11,332 bases of DNA, taken from contig CAMFYM010000044.1 of the NCBI GenBank assembly GCA_946002045.1, forward strand, positions 1-11,332, written 5' to 3'. The position numbers and the translations under genes were made by a program. Positions 1-6,631 of the stretch are shown one piece after another. Within the stretch, counting starts at the first letter, position 1; the number at the start of each line of letters is the position of its first letter. This DNA comes from an uncultured Clostridia bacterium. Its GTDB lineage: Bacteria; Bacillota; Clostridia; Oscillospirales; Acutalibacteraceae. The notes below the pieces were generated by a model, which was given only the letters and a program-made list of their open reading frames with translations, was not told the DNA's origin and made no database searches.

Positions 1-203
1 CACCCGGCTATTGTGGAGAGATTATCCGTCTTTTTTATGCAGAGGATTTAAGCTTTGGCAATCAGGAATTAGATGATGACGAATATTTAGATGTAGTAAA
101 AATGCCCTTTGCCGATTGTGTGGCAAAAATTATGAGTGGCGAAATTAAGGATGCAAAAACAATTTGTGCAATACTTAAGCTTAAGGAATTAAAAAAATTA
201 TGA
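1..203 (+). CDS. Nudix hydrolase, ADP-ribose pyrophosphatase type (C-terminal fragment)
   Basis: Only the last 66 residues are in the window; the gene starts upstream of base 1 and is read in the frame beginning at base 3. The visible peptide begins PGYCGEIIRLFYAED, continues with an acidic ELDDDEYLDVVKMP stretch, and ends with GEIKDAKTICAILKLKE before the TGA. This order (PG-[FY]-x-x-E, then a D/E-rich E-x-[IV]-[EDV] strand, then a G-E-I-x-D-A-K-T helix) is the C-terminal signature of NudF/YqkG-type ADP-ribose pyrophosphatases, which split ADP-ribose into AMP and ribose 5-phosphate. The Nudix box itself lies outside the window, so catalytic competence cannot be judged. The stop codon overlaps the start of the next gene by four bases (ATGA), which implies translational coupling. 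Confidence 0.85.
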   Translation, partial: PGYCGEIIRLFYAEDLSFGNQELDDDEYLDVVKMPFADCVAKIMSGEIKDAKTICAILKLKELKKL

Positions 204-1348
204 CGGCTTATCTTGATAATTCTGCAACAACAAAGCCTTGTGATGAGTGTGTTAGTGCTGTTACAAATATGCTGACAAATGATTGGGGCAACCCTTCAAG
301 CCTTCATAATCTCGGAATAGATGCTATGAAGCAGATTATTATTTCAAGAACGGCTATTGCTCAATCATTAGGTGTCAGCAGGGAGGAAATTATTTTTACA
401 TCCGGTGGCACAGAGGCAAACAACATTGCTTTGTTTGGTGCAGTTAAGGCGAAAAAAAGACTTGGTAAAAGGATTGTTACTACTGCCATTGAGCACGAAA
501 GCGTGCTTCAGTCAGCCCAACAGCTTGAAAGGGAGGGCTTTGAGGTTATTTACCTTATGCCTGACAAATTCGGCAATATTACAAAGCAGCAGCTTTTTGA
601 TGCAGTAAACAGCGATACAATCCTTGTTTCAATGATGTATGTTAATAACGAGGTCGGCTCAGTAATGCCTGTTGACCAAATAAAAAGAGCAGTTAAAAGA
701 GCAGGTGCTCCTGCGCTTATTCATATTGACTGCGTTCAGGCTTATGGAAAAATGCCCATAAATGCCAAGAAAATCGGTGCTGATTTAATTACCGTTTCTG
801 CCCATAAAATTCACGGACCAAAGGGTGTTGGTGCACTCTATGTTAACAAGGAGGCTAACCTTACAGACCAGAATTTTGCACGAATATTCGGTGGCGAGCA
901 GGAAAAAAGAATCAGACCCGGCACAGAGTCGGCACCACTGATTGCAGGCTTTGGCAGCGCAGTTAATGCCTTGCCTGAATATAATTTGCAAAAAAACGAA
1001 ATCACCCGACTTAACACTTATGCAAGGGAAAGATTGAGCGAGATTAACGGTGTTCGTTTTAATAATGACGAAAATGCGTCACCATATATAATTAACATCT
1101 ATGTGCCTACATTTATGAGGAGCCAGACCATTTTGCAGGAGCTATCTGCAAATTACGGCGTATATGTCAGCAACGGCTCTGCCTGTGCAAAGGGCAAAAA
1201 AAGCCATGTTTTAACGGCAATGGGTGTTGACGACGACACTCTTGATAAAAGCATTAGAATAAGCTTTAGCAGATATAATACAAAAGCAGATGTGGATTTG
1301 CTTGTTGACGCATTAAAAGAGCTGATAGAAAAACACCCAATGGAGTAA
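200..1348 (+). CDS. Cysteine desulfurase (NifS/IscS family), probable ThiI sulfur donor
   Basis: A PLP enzyme that removes sulfur from L-cysteine as an enzyme persulfide, giving alanine. The 382 residues are full length for the family. It opens with YLDNSATT, has the substrate-binding SGGTEANN at about 68-75, the cofactor-stacking His in AIEHES (H99), the PLP Schiff-base lysine in SAHKIHGPKG (K203), the RPGTE motif near 239-243, and the persulfide cysteine in NGSACAKGKKSH (C329). The active-site loop from C329 to the following HVL is two residues shorter than the CxSGSLEPSHVL form typical of IscS. ATG at 200 fits the usual N-terminus and overlaps the stop of the Nudix gene. The ribosome site is weak (AAGGA about 13 nt upstream), consistent with coupling. 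thiI starts 2 bp downstream, as in Bacillus, where a dedicated desulfurase (NifZ) feeds ThiI. I infer the same pairing here rather than general Fe-S assembly; no scaffold gene (iscU/sufU) is nearby. Confidence 0.95.
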   Translation: MTAYLDNSATTKPCDECVSAVTNMLTNDWGNPSSLHNLGIDAMKQIIISRTAIAQSLGVSREEIIFTSGGTEANNIALFGAVKAKKRLGKRIVTTAIEHESVLQSAQQLEREGFEVIYLMPDKFGNITKQQLFDAVNSDTILVSMMYVNNEVGSVMPVDQIKRAVKRAGAPALIHIDCVQAYGKMPINAKKIGADLITVSAHKIHGPKGVGALYVNKEANLTDQNFARIFGGEQEKRIRPGTESAPLIAGFGSAVNALPEYNLQKNEITRLNTYARERLSEINGVRFNNDENASPYIINIYVPTFMRSQTILQELSANYGVYVSNGSACAKGKKSHVLTAMGVDDDTLDKSIRISFSRYNTKADVDLLVDALKELIEKHPME

Positions 1349-1350
1349 TT

Positions 1351-2523
1351 ATGAGAGAAATTATACTGATTAAAAACGGAGAACTAACTCTGAAGGGACT
1401 TAACAGAAATTCCTTTGAGGATATTCTCATTAAGAATATGAAAAAAAGACTTGCCGATTTAGGCAGCTTTGAATTCACAAAAAGCCAGTCAACAATAATG
1501 GTAGAGCCTGTTGACAGCGATGTTGACCTTGATGACGCCACAGACAGACTTTCAAAGGTGTTCGGTATTGCTGCCCTTTCCCGTGCCTGTGTGTGCGAAA
1601 AGGATTTTGAGTCAATCAAAAGTACCTGTATTGAATATCTTGAGGAGCAGCTGGAGGATGCAAAAACCTTTAAGGTTGAGGCAAAGCGCTCTGATAAAAA
1701 ATTCCCTATGAAGTCACCGGAAATATGCAGGGAAACAGGTGGCTACATCCTTTCAAAATTCCACCACCTTTCAGTAGATGTTCATAATCCCGATGTTGTA
1801 GTTACTGTTGAGGTTCGTGACAAATATGCCTTTGTCCGTGGCAACAACATTAAGGGTGCAGGTGGTATGCCTACCGGCACAAGTGGCAGAGCAGGTATTC
1901 TTATCAGTGGTGGTATTGATTCTCCTGTTGCAGCATATATGATGGCAAAAAGGGGTATTGAGCTTTGTGCAATACACTTTGCCTCACCACCCTACACATC
2001 AGAGCTGGCAGAAATGAAGGTTATGGAGCTGCTCAAAAGGGTTGCACAGTATTCAGGTGTAATCACCACATATGTTGTGCCCTTTACAAAAATTCAGGAG
2101 GCTATCCGTGACCTTTGCCCTGAGGAGTTTTTCACCATCATTATGCGCAGGATTATGATGATGATTTCACAGGAGATTGCCAAATCACAAAATTGCAGTG
2201 CTCTCATTACAGGCGAAAGTGTAGGCCAGGTTGCAAGCCAGACAATGTATGCCCTTGCCTGCACCGATTGTGCTGTTAATATGCCTGTTTTCCGTCCCTG
2301 TATCGGTATGGATAAGGAGGAGATTATTGCAATCTCAAGAAAAATTGATACCTTTGAAACATCAATTCAACCCTATGAGGATTGCTGTACCGTGTTCACA
2401 CCAAAGCACCCTAAAACAAGACCTCATATTGATGATGTTGTTAAGGCAGAGCAGAATATAGAAAATCTTGATGAGCTTGTGGCAGAGGCTATTACTAATG
2501 CTAAAAAGGTGATTATCAGATAA
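1351..2523 (+). CDS. thiI: tRNA 4-thiouridine sulfurtransferase ThiI (no rhodanese domain)
   Basis: ThiI adenylates U8 of tRNA and replaces the oxygen with sulfur passed from the desulfurase; in some bacteria it also supplies sulfur for thiazole synthesis. In the 390 residues I see the N-terminal ferredoxin-like region (MREIILIKNGELTLKGLNR, typical of ThiI), a THUMP domain at roughly 60-165, then the PP-loop ATPase motif SGGIDSP (186-192). The conserved C-terminal PYEDCCTVFTPKHPKTRP block contains C345/C346, one of which is the expected acceptor cysteine. The protein ends where E. coli ThiI (482 aa) adds a rhodanese domain. This short form is the normal Bacillota architecture, in which persulfide sulfur is delivered directly by the partner desulfurase. 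It starts 2 bp after that gene and its TAA overlaps the next ATG by one base (TAATG). Confidence 0.96.
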   Translation: MREIILIKNGELTLKGLNRNSFEDILIKNMKKRLADLGSFEFTKSQSTIMVEPVDSDVDLDDATDRLSKVFGIAALSRACVCEKDFESIKSTCIEYLEEQLEDAKTFKVEAKRSDKKFPMKSPEICRETGGYILSKFHHLSVDVHNPDVVVTVEVRDKYAFVRGNNIKGAGGMPTGTSGRAGILISGGIDSPVAAYMMAKRGIELCAIHFASPPYTSELAEMKVMELLKRVAQYSGVITTYVVPFTKIQEAIRDLCPEEFFTIIMRRIMMMISQEIAKSQNCSALITGESVGQVASQTMYALACTDCAVNMPVFRPCIGMDKEEIIAISRKIDTFETSIQPYEDCCTVFTPKHPKTRPHIDDVVKAEQNIENLDELVAEAITNAKKVIIR

Positions 2524-3656
2524 TGAGCGATAATAATAACGATATTAACGAAATACTTGCTGATTTTAAGGCAAAAAAAGAAGAACGCAGTAATCCTCAA
2601 AGCAATCCTCTTGAGCCACCGAGGCAAAGAGAGGACTATATTGACTTTTCCAAAAATCAAGATGACTCCCCTGAAAAGCAGGAGAAAAAGCAAAAAAAAT
2701 CTCCACAGGAAATTGAACAGGCAAGAGAAGAACGCAGACAAAAGCAGAAAAAAATTAAGGCAAAAATTAAAGCCCTGCTTTTAAAGATAAGAGCAGTTGC
2801 TTTAAATAAAAAATTCCTGATTTGTGTCGGTGTGATTATTCTTGCAGTGGCACTTGCTTTTGCAGTAAGAGCTGTTGTGATTAGCTCAAAGGACGCCTAC
2901 CTAAAGCCTTATAGGGAAAAGTATCCCGATGTTGTATTTCAGTCAGGTGTGCTTGAGAAGTATTGCGATGTTATCGGTGAAAACCCCAACACCGTCGGTT
3001 ATCTCGAAATAGATGATATTGAGCTGAAAACCCCTGTCAGCAGTGAAAAGGGCAGTACTGCCGTGGCAGAGGCTTGCACAAAGGGTGCAACACAGTTTAA
3101 CTATGTGGTTTACCTTGACGATAATCGGCTGGAGAGCATTTATTCAACAGCACAAGGCTATAATAATTCCACCGGATATATGAGATATTCGGATTTGTTT
3201 AATGATTACACCTTTAAAATAGTAGGTGCTTATTATACAAATACTGACGAAAAGGACGATGCAGGCTATATTTTCCCATACAATGTAACGGAAAAAATGA
3301 CAGTTGATTGCTCAAGGTGGTTTGTGTCAGCCCTTCAAAGCAGATTTATTTACAGAACAGGTGCCGATATTACAAGGCAGGATACACTCCTTACAATCTC
3401 CTGCCCCACAGATAAAATGGAGAATTTCAGGTTTGTTGTGGTAGGTGTTCTTCGTGATAACGCAGACAGCAAATCAGTTGCCAAGGCAAAGGAAAATGTG
3501 CTTTATCCAAAGGCGATGCAGGATGACAGCGATAAGGATAACCCGTACAGATTTGAGCCAAAGCGTTATCCCGAAATAATAATTACAGATTCTGCCGGCA
3601 ACGAATCAACGATTGAAAAAACACTTGATGATTATAATAAAACTATTGACAATTAA
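2523..3656 (+). CDS. Class-B-sortase-like membrane protein lacking histidine (probable pseudo-sortase)
   Basis: The 377 residues consist of a charged Lys/Glu/Gln-rich cytoplasmic N-terminus (about 1-95), one membrane helix (about 98-119) and an extracellular domain. That domain resembles class B sortases. ENPNTVGYLEI (153-163) matches the conserved NPDxVGWLxI start of the fold, and TLLTISCPTDKMENFRFVVVGVL (288-310) matches the TLSTC...RFVVVG end, giving the expected catalytic Cys (C294) and Arg (R303). The strand that normally carries the catalytic His in IYGHN reads IYSTA (206-210) instead, and there is not one histidine in the whole protein. Transpeptidase activity is therefore doubtful by family rules. 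It could be a binding or regulatory relative, or use an unusual mechanism. It is the last gene of the desulfurase-thiI operon (TAATG overlap), a context that does not suggest a surface-protein substrate. The fold assignment is by motif reading only. Confidence 0.72.
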   Translation: MSDNNNDINEILADFKAKKEERSNPQSNPLEPPRQREDYIDFSKNQDDSPEKQEKKQKKSPQEIEQAREERRQKQKKIKAKIKALLLKIRAVALNKKFLICVGVIILAVALAFAVRAVVISSKDAYLKPYREKYPDVVFQSGVLEKYCDVIGENPNTVGYLEIDDIELKTPVSSEKGSTAVAEACTKGATQFNYVVYLDDNRLESIYSTAQGYNNSTGYMRYSDLFNDYTFKIVGAYYTNTDEKDDAGYIFPYNVTEKMTVDCSRWFVSALQSRFIYRTGADITRQDTLLTISCPTDKMENFRFVVVGVLRDNADSKSVAKAKENVLYPKAMQDDSDKDNPYRFEPKRYPEIIITDSAGNESTIEKTLDDYNKTIDN

Positions 3657-3674
3657 AATAATCGGCAATATAAT
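3646..3674 (+). promoter_or_regulatory. Perfect consensus sigma-A promoter for the FMN riboswitch-ribU unit
   Basis: TTGACA (3646-3651), a 17-bp spacer and TATAAT (3669-3674) match the housekeeping consensus at all twelve positions. The -35 box lies inside the last codons of the sortase-like gene, whose TAA is at 3654-3656, so the spacer spans the gene end. Transcription should begin near 3681, about 20 nt before the aptamer P1 stem. Confidence 0.85.
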
Positions 3675-3700
3675 AGTTAATGCAGACAATAGTCTGACTA

Positions 3701-3818
3701 AATATTTTCAGGGCGAGGTGTAATTCCTCACCGGTGGTTATAGTCCACGACCCACCTTGGTGGTTGAATCGGTGTAATTCCGATACCGACGGTTATAGTC
3801 CGGATGAGAGAAAATGTT
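3701..3818 (+). promoter_or_regulatory. FMN riboswitch aptamer (RFN element)
   Basis: The conserved RFN blocks are present in order: GGGCGAGGTGTAATTCCTCACCGG (3711-3734), GGTTATAGTCCACGACCCA (3735-3753), a short variable arm, GGTGTAATTCCGATACCGACGG (3771-3792) and TTATAGTCCGGATGAGAGAA (3793-3812). The closing P1 stem is 3701-3709 with 3810-3818. This aptamer binds flavin mononucleotide. It sits directly upstream of a terminator and ribU, so FMN should switch off synthesis of the riboflavin importer. The segment TCAGGGC (3708-3714) repeats the 3' arm of the terminator and could pair with its 5' arm when FMN is absent. Confidence 0.96.
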
Positions 3819-3863
3819 TGCTGTAATGCAACAAGCATTATCAGCATCGGTCAAAGCATTTAC

Positions 3864-3895
3864 GCCCTGACGGATTTTTCGTCAGGGCTTCTCTT
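3864..3895 (+). terminator. Riboswitch-controlled intrinsic terminator before ribU
   Basis: A perfect 9-bp stem, GCCCTGACG (3864-3872) with CGTCAGGGC (3880-3888), has a 7-nt loop and is followed by the T-rich run TTCTCTTTT. It lies between the FMN aptamer and the ribU ribosome site and is the expression platform. Its 5' arm GCCCTGA can alternatively pair with TCAGGGC at 3708-3714 at the base of the aptamer, which would be the antiterminator. Confidence 0.92.
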
Positions 3896-3915
3896 TTGCC
3901 CAAAAAGGAGAAGAA

Positions 3916-4509
3916 ATGAAAAACAAAAAGGTTAGAGTAATCACAGGCACAGCAGTGCTGACAGCAGTTGCATTTGGATTGCAGTTTATTGAGGTGTCAA
4001 TCCCAATTATGCCAAGCTTTATCAAGCTTGATTTTTCGGATTTGCCGGCGCTTATTGGTGCATTTGCCTACGGTCCACTGGCAGGTGTACTTATTCAGCT
4101 TCTTAAAAATGTAATTCACCTGCCTCTTAGCTCAAGTATGTTCATTGGAGAGCTTTCAAATTTTGTATTGGGTGCAACCTTCGTACTTACAGCGGGCTTA
4201 ATCTACAAGCACAAAAAGACAAAGAAGAACGCAGTTTTAGCAGGTGTAATGGGTGCACTTGCAATGGGCATTATCTGCTTCCCACTTAATAACTTTGTGA
4301 TTTATCCGTTATATTACAGCGTTCTTGGATTACCTGAGCCGGCAGTGCTTGGTATGTATCAGGTGCTTTTGCCAAGTGTTAAGAATATTCCACAGGCACT
4401 CCTTATCTTTAATGTTCCGTTTACATTTGTTAAGGGTATGATTAGCGTTGTTGTTTCAATTTTAATCTACAAGCCTATTTCACCGTTGCTTAAAGGCAAA
4501 GAACAATAA
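3916..4509 (+). CDS. ribU: Riboflavin transporter, ECF S-component RibU
   Basis: A 197-residue integral membrane protein with about six hydrophobic segments. It is the substrate-binding (S) subunit of an energy-coupling-factor transporter that imports riboflavin together with the shared EcfA/A'/T module, which is not encoded here. Diagnostic stretches are the N-terminal LTAVAFGLQFIEVSIPIMPSFIKLDFSDLPALIGAFAYGP (about 15-54), with the LDFSDLP motif typical of RibU, followed by a GVLIQLLKNVIHL helix. Length is normal for the family. The start is supported by AAAGGAGAAGAA just before the ATG. It is a single-gene unit behind the FMN riboswitch and its terminator, which independently supports a flavin substrate. 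The next gene has its own promoter. Confidence 0.95.
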   Translation: MKNKKVRVITGTAVLTAVAFGLQFIEVSIPIMPSFIKLDFSDLPALIGAFAYGPLAGVLIQLLKNVIHLPLSSSMFIGELSNFVLGATFVLTAGLIYKHKKTKKNAVLAGVMGALAMGIICFPLNNFVIYPLYYSVLGLPEPAVLGMYQVLLPSVKNIPQALLIFNVPFTFVKGMISVVVSILIYKPISPLLKGKEQ

Positions 4510-4521
4510 ATTACAAATAAG

Positions 4522-4550
4522 TTGACACTTTATAATAATTAGTTTAAAAT
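4522..4550 (+). promoter_or_regulatory. Sigma-A promoter for the glycosyltransferase gene
   Basis: TTGACA (4522-4527), a 17-bp spacer and TAAAAT (4545-4550) match the consensus with one mismatch. The expected start near 4557 falls within the hairpin at 4550-4580, so the transcript would begin inside its 5' arm. Compare the hairpin entry for the two readings this allows. Confidence 0.75.
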
Positions 4551-4590
4551 AGTCAGGGTAATATATTGTTACCTTGGCTATTTTATTTTA
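4550..4590 (+). terminator. Hairpin with T-rich tail in the ribU-glycosyltransferase gap
   Basis: A 12-bp stem with two G-U pairs is formed by TAGTCAGGGTAA (4550-4561) and TTACCTTGGCTA (4569-4580), with a 7-nt loop, followed by TTTTATTTTA and at once by the GGAGGTG ribosome site (4591-4597). The simplest reading is the intrinsic terminator of ribU, 40 bp past its stop. The downstream promoter overlaps the hairpin's left edge, so its transcripts begin inside the 5' arm and would form at most a truncated stem. Confidence 0.7.
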
Positions 4591-4602
4591 GGAGGTGTAA
4601 AA

Positions 4603-5550
4603 ATGAAGCTGTCCTTTGTTGTTCCGTGCTATAACGAGGCAGACAATGTTAAAGCTCTTTGTGACGAGATTTTGCAAAGCTTTCCTTTAACAGAGGAGTA
4701 CGAGATAGTTTTTGTTAATGACGGCAGTACGGATAATACCTTCAATTCACTTATGGAATTAAAAAATATTAGCCCCTGTAATATTAAGATTATTGATTTT
4801 TCAAGGAATTTCGGTAAAGAGGCAGCAATGTATGCCGGACTTCAAAATGCCTGTGGCGACCTGATTTCAATTATTGATGCAGATTTACAGCAGGACCCTG
4901 CCATTGTTAAATCAATGGTGGATATGCTTAACAAAAATCCACAGCTTGATTGCGTTTGTGCCTGTCAGGAGGATAGGAACGAAAGCAGATTTATTTCATT
5001 TTGTAAAAATGCATTTTATAAAATTGCAGACAAATGCTCAAAAACAGATTTTCAAAACGGTGCTTCTGATTTCAGAACCTTTAGGAGCAGTGTTAAGGAT
5101 GCCATTATTTCCTTAGGTGAGTACCACAGATTTTCGAAGGGTATCTTTAGCTGGATAGGCTTTAATACTGCATATATTTCCTATACTGCAAAGCAAAGGA
5201 ATGCAGGCAAAAGCAGCTTTAGCTTCATAAAGCTTGTTAAGTATGCCCTTGAGGGTATGATTTCCTTTTCAACCGTACCACTTAAATTTGCATCTGTTGT
5301 AGGCTCGGTTGCTATTGTTTGCAGTGTTATTTACGCTATTATTACGATAATAAGAAAGCTTGTCAGCAACATCACCGTTGATGGCTTTACTCAGCTTGTT
5401 ATTATCATAACCTTTCTCGGTGGTGTTCAGCTTTTCACAATCGGTATTATCGGCGAATACCTTGCAAGGAATTATATTCAGTCAAAAAACAGACCGATTT
5501 ATATTGCTAAAAAAATTATTTCATATGATGAGGAAAAGGAGAGTAAGTAG
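4603..5550 (+). CDS. Polyprenyl-phosphate glycosyltransferase, family 2 (GtrB/DPM1-like)
   Basis: This 315-residue GT-A enzyme most likely moves a sugar from a nucleotide sugar onto undecaprenyl phosphate at the inner face of the membrane, supplying a donor for cell-wall or surface-glycan decoration. Visible motifs are FVVPCYNEADN (5-15), FVNDGSTDNTF (37-47), the DFSRNFGKEAAMYAGL block (65-80), the metal-binding DAD in IDADLQQDP (91-99), and QRNAGKSSFSFIKL (198-211), the conserved R-x-x-G-x-S acceptor-loop region. Two C-terminal membrane helices (about 228-250 and 263-287) are typical of GtrB, ArnC-like and YkoT-like members. Donor sugar and acceptor cannot be told from sequence. The start is fixed by GGAGGTG five bases upstream. 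It is transcribed alone from its own promoter, and no flippase or GtrC-like partner is adjacent. Confidence 0.9.
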   Translation: MKLSFVVPCYNEADNVKALCDEILQSFPLTEEYEIVFVNDGSTDNTFNSLMELKNISPCNIKIIDFSRNFGKEAAMYAGLQNACGDLISIIDADLQQDPAIVKSMVDMLNKNPQLDCVCACQEDRNESRFISFCKNAFYKIADKCSKTDFQNGASDFRTFRSSVKDAIISLGEYHRFSKGIFSWIGFNTAYISYTAKQRNAGKSSFSFIKLVKYALEGMISFSTVPLKFASVVGSVAIVCSVIYAIITIIRKLVSNITVDGFTQLVIIITFLGGVQLFTIGIIGEYLARNYIQSKNRPIYIAKKIISYDEEKESK

Positions 5551-5567
5551 TTTACTCTCTTTTTTTT
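5536..5567 (+). terminator. Intrinsic terminator overlapping the end of the glycosyltransferase gene
   Basis: GAGAGTAA (5539-5546) pairs perfectly with TTACTCTC (5552-5559) across a 5-nt loop, followed by a run of eight Ts (5560-5567). The stem can extend outward by A-T pairs. The 5' arm lies inside the last codons and the TAG stop (5548-5550) is in the loop, so the terminator is embedded in the gene end. Confidence 0.88.
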
Positions 5568-5577
5568 GCCATATTAG

Positions 5578-5606
5578 TTGATATTTGCTTTTGTTTGTAG
5601 TATAAT
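5578..5606 (+). promoter_or_regulatory. Sigma-A promoter of the aldolase gene
   Basis: TTGATA (5578-5583), a 17-bp spacer and TATAAT (5601-5606) match the consensus at 11 of 12 positions. The spacer ends in TTTGTAG. Transcription should start around 5613, at the centre of the palindrome described separately. This fits a highly expressed glycolytic gene. Confidence 0.85.
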
Positions 5607-5621
5607 ATTTCACGGTGAAAT
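5607..5621 (+). promoter_or_regulatory. 15-bp perfect palindrome at the fba transcription start (candidate operator)
   Basis: ATTTCAC-G-GTGAAAT is an uninterrupted inverted repeat with 7-bp arms around one base. It begins directly after the -10 box and covers the predicted +1. This position and symmetry suit a dimeric repressor, or a small 5' hairpin in the mRNA. I do not recognise it as the site of a named regulator. Confidence 0.5.
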
Positions 5622-5655
5622 GTAAGCACTAATTTTTTATATAGGAGATTTTATT

Positions 5656-6522
5656 ATGCCATTAGTTACTGCTACAGAAATGCTTAAAAAAGCAAAGGAA
5701 GGTCACTACGCAGTAGGACAGTTCAACATCAACAATCTTGAGTGGACAAAGTCTATTCTTTTAACAGCACAGGAGCTTCAGAGTCCTGTTATCCTCGGTG
5801 TATCAGAGGGCGCAGGCAAGTATATGACAGGCTTCAAAACAGTTGCTGCTATGGTTAAGGCTATGATTGAGGAGCTTAATATTACAGTTCCTGTTGCACT
5901 CCACCTTGACCACGGCTCATACGAGGGCTGCTACAAATGTATCAAGGCAGGCTTCTCTTCAATTATGTTTGACGGCTCACATTATCCTATCGAGGAAAAT
6001 GTTGAAAAAACAACAGAGCTTGTTCACGCTGCTCATGCATTGGGTCTTTCAATCGAGGCTGAGGTTGGTTCAATCGGTGGTGAAGAAGACGGTGTTGTTG
6101 GTGCAGGTGAGTGTGCTGACCCTGATGAGTGCAAGATGATTGCTGACCTTGGTGTGGATATGCTTGCTGCCGGTATCGGTAATATACACGGCAAGTATCC
6201 TGAAAATTGGGCAGGTCTTTCATTCGATACTCTCGATGCTATTCAGCAAAAGACAGGCACAATGCCACTTGTTCTTCACGGTGGTACAGGTATCCCTGAG
6301 GATATGATTAAAAAGGCTATCGACCTTGGCGTTTCAAAAATCAATGTTAATACAGAGTGCCAGCTTTCATTCCAGGAGGCTACAAGAAAGTATGTTGAGG
6401 CAGGTAAGGACCTTGAAGGTAAAGGCTTTGACCCTCGTAAGCTTCTTGCTCCGGGTGCACAGGCAATCTGCGACACAGTTAAGGAAAAGATGGAATTGTT
6501 CGGCTCAGTAGGCAAGGCTTAA
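5656..6522 (+). CDS. fba: Class II fructose-1,6-bisphosphate aldolase
   Basis: A zinc-dependent glycolytic and gluconeogenic enzyme that cleaves fructose 1,6-bisphosphate to dihydroxyacetone phosphate and glyceraldehyde 3-phosphate. The 288-residue length and motifs match the class II FbaA/GatY-KbaY superfamily. VALHLDHG (80-87) carries the catalytic Asp (D85) and a zinc His (H86). SIEAEVGSIGGEED (132-145) is the conserved acidic strand and mobile loop. GNIHGKYP (175-182) holds zinc ligand H178, LVLHGGTG (205-212) holds zinc ligand H208 and the phosphate-binding glycines, and KINVNTECQ (228-236) follows. The aldolase and tagatose-bisphosphate aldolase subgroups are close, and glycolytic aldolase is the likelier role for a monocistronic gene with a near-consensus promoter. 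AGGAGA seven bases upstream fixes the ATG. The stop codon lies in a small GGCTTA/TAAGCC hairpin (6516-6531). Confidence 0.94.
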   Translation: MPLVTATEMLKKAKEGHYAVGQFNINNLEWTKSILLTAQELQSPVILGVSEGAGKYMTGFKTVAAMVKAMIEELNITVPVALHLDHGSYEGCYKCIKAGFSSIMFDGSHYPIEENVEKTTELVHAAHALGLSIEAEVGSIGGEEDGVVGAGECADPDECKMIADLGVDMLAAGIGNIHGKYPENWAGLSFDTLDAIQQKTGTMPLVLHGGTGIPEDMIKKAIDLGVSKINVNTECQLSFQEATRKYVEAGKDLEGKGFDPRKLLAPGAQAICDTVKEKMELFGSVGKA

Positions 6523-6534
6523 GCGTAAGCCGTG

Positions 6535-6560
6535 ATAAACAGGCTGAACCACGCCAAAGA
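6535..6560 (+). repeat. Direct repeat, copy 1
   Basis: The 26 bases from ATAAAC to GCCAAAGA recur at 6768-6793 with two mismatches; the last 17 bases (CTGAACCACGCCAAAGA) are identical. The copies are 233 bp apart and enclose all the hairpins of the fba downstream region. Copy 1 begins 13 bp after the aldolase stop. Its ACGCCAAAGA can pair with TCTTTTGGCGT at 6665-6675, as can copy 2. Confidence 0.85.
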
Positions 6561-6600
6561 GTAATGTGGGGTTAACCTTTTGTTACAAAAACTACTTTTT

Positions 6601-6615
6601 CAATCATAATGATTG
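6601..6615. repeat. 15-bp perfect palindrome
   Basis: CAATCAT-A-ATGATTG is an inverted repeat with 7-bp arms around one base, located between the first direct repeat and the strong hairpin at 6634-6670. It could be a protein-binding site or a small hairpin. No promoter element is convincingly placed next to it on either strand. Confidence 0.6.
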
Positions 6616-6631
6616 AGTGTCAATAAGTATT

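Noticed and set aside
1266..1619. A 117-codon antisense ORF across the desulfurase-thiI junction
   Set aside because: Both underlying genes are well supported by motifs on the plus strand. The antisense peptide is hydrophobic and Ser-rich without any family signature.
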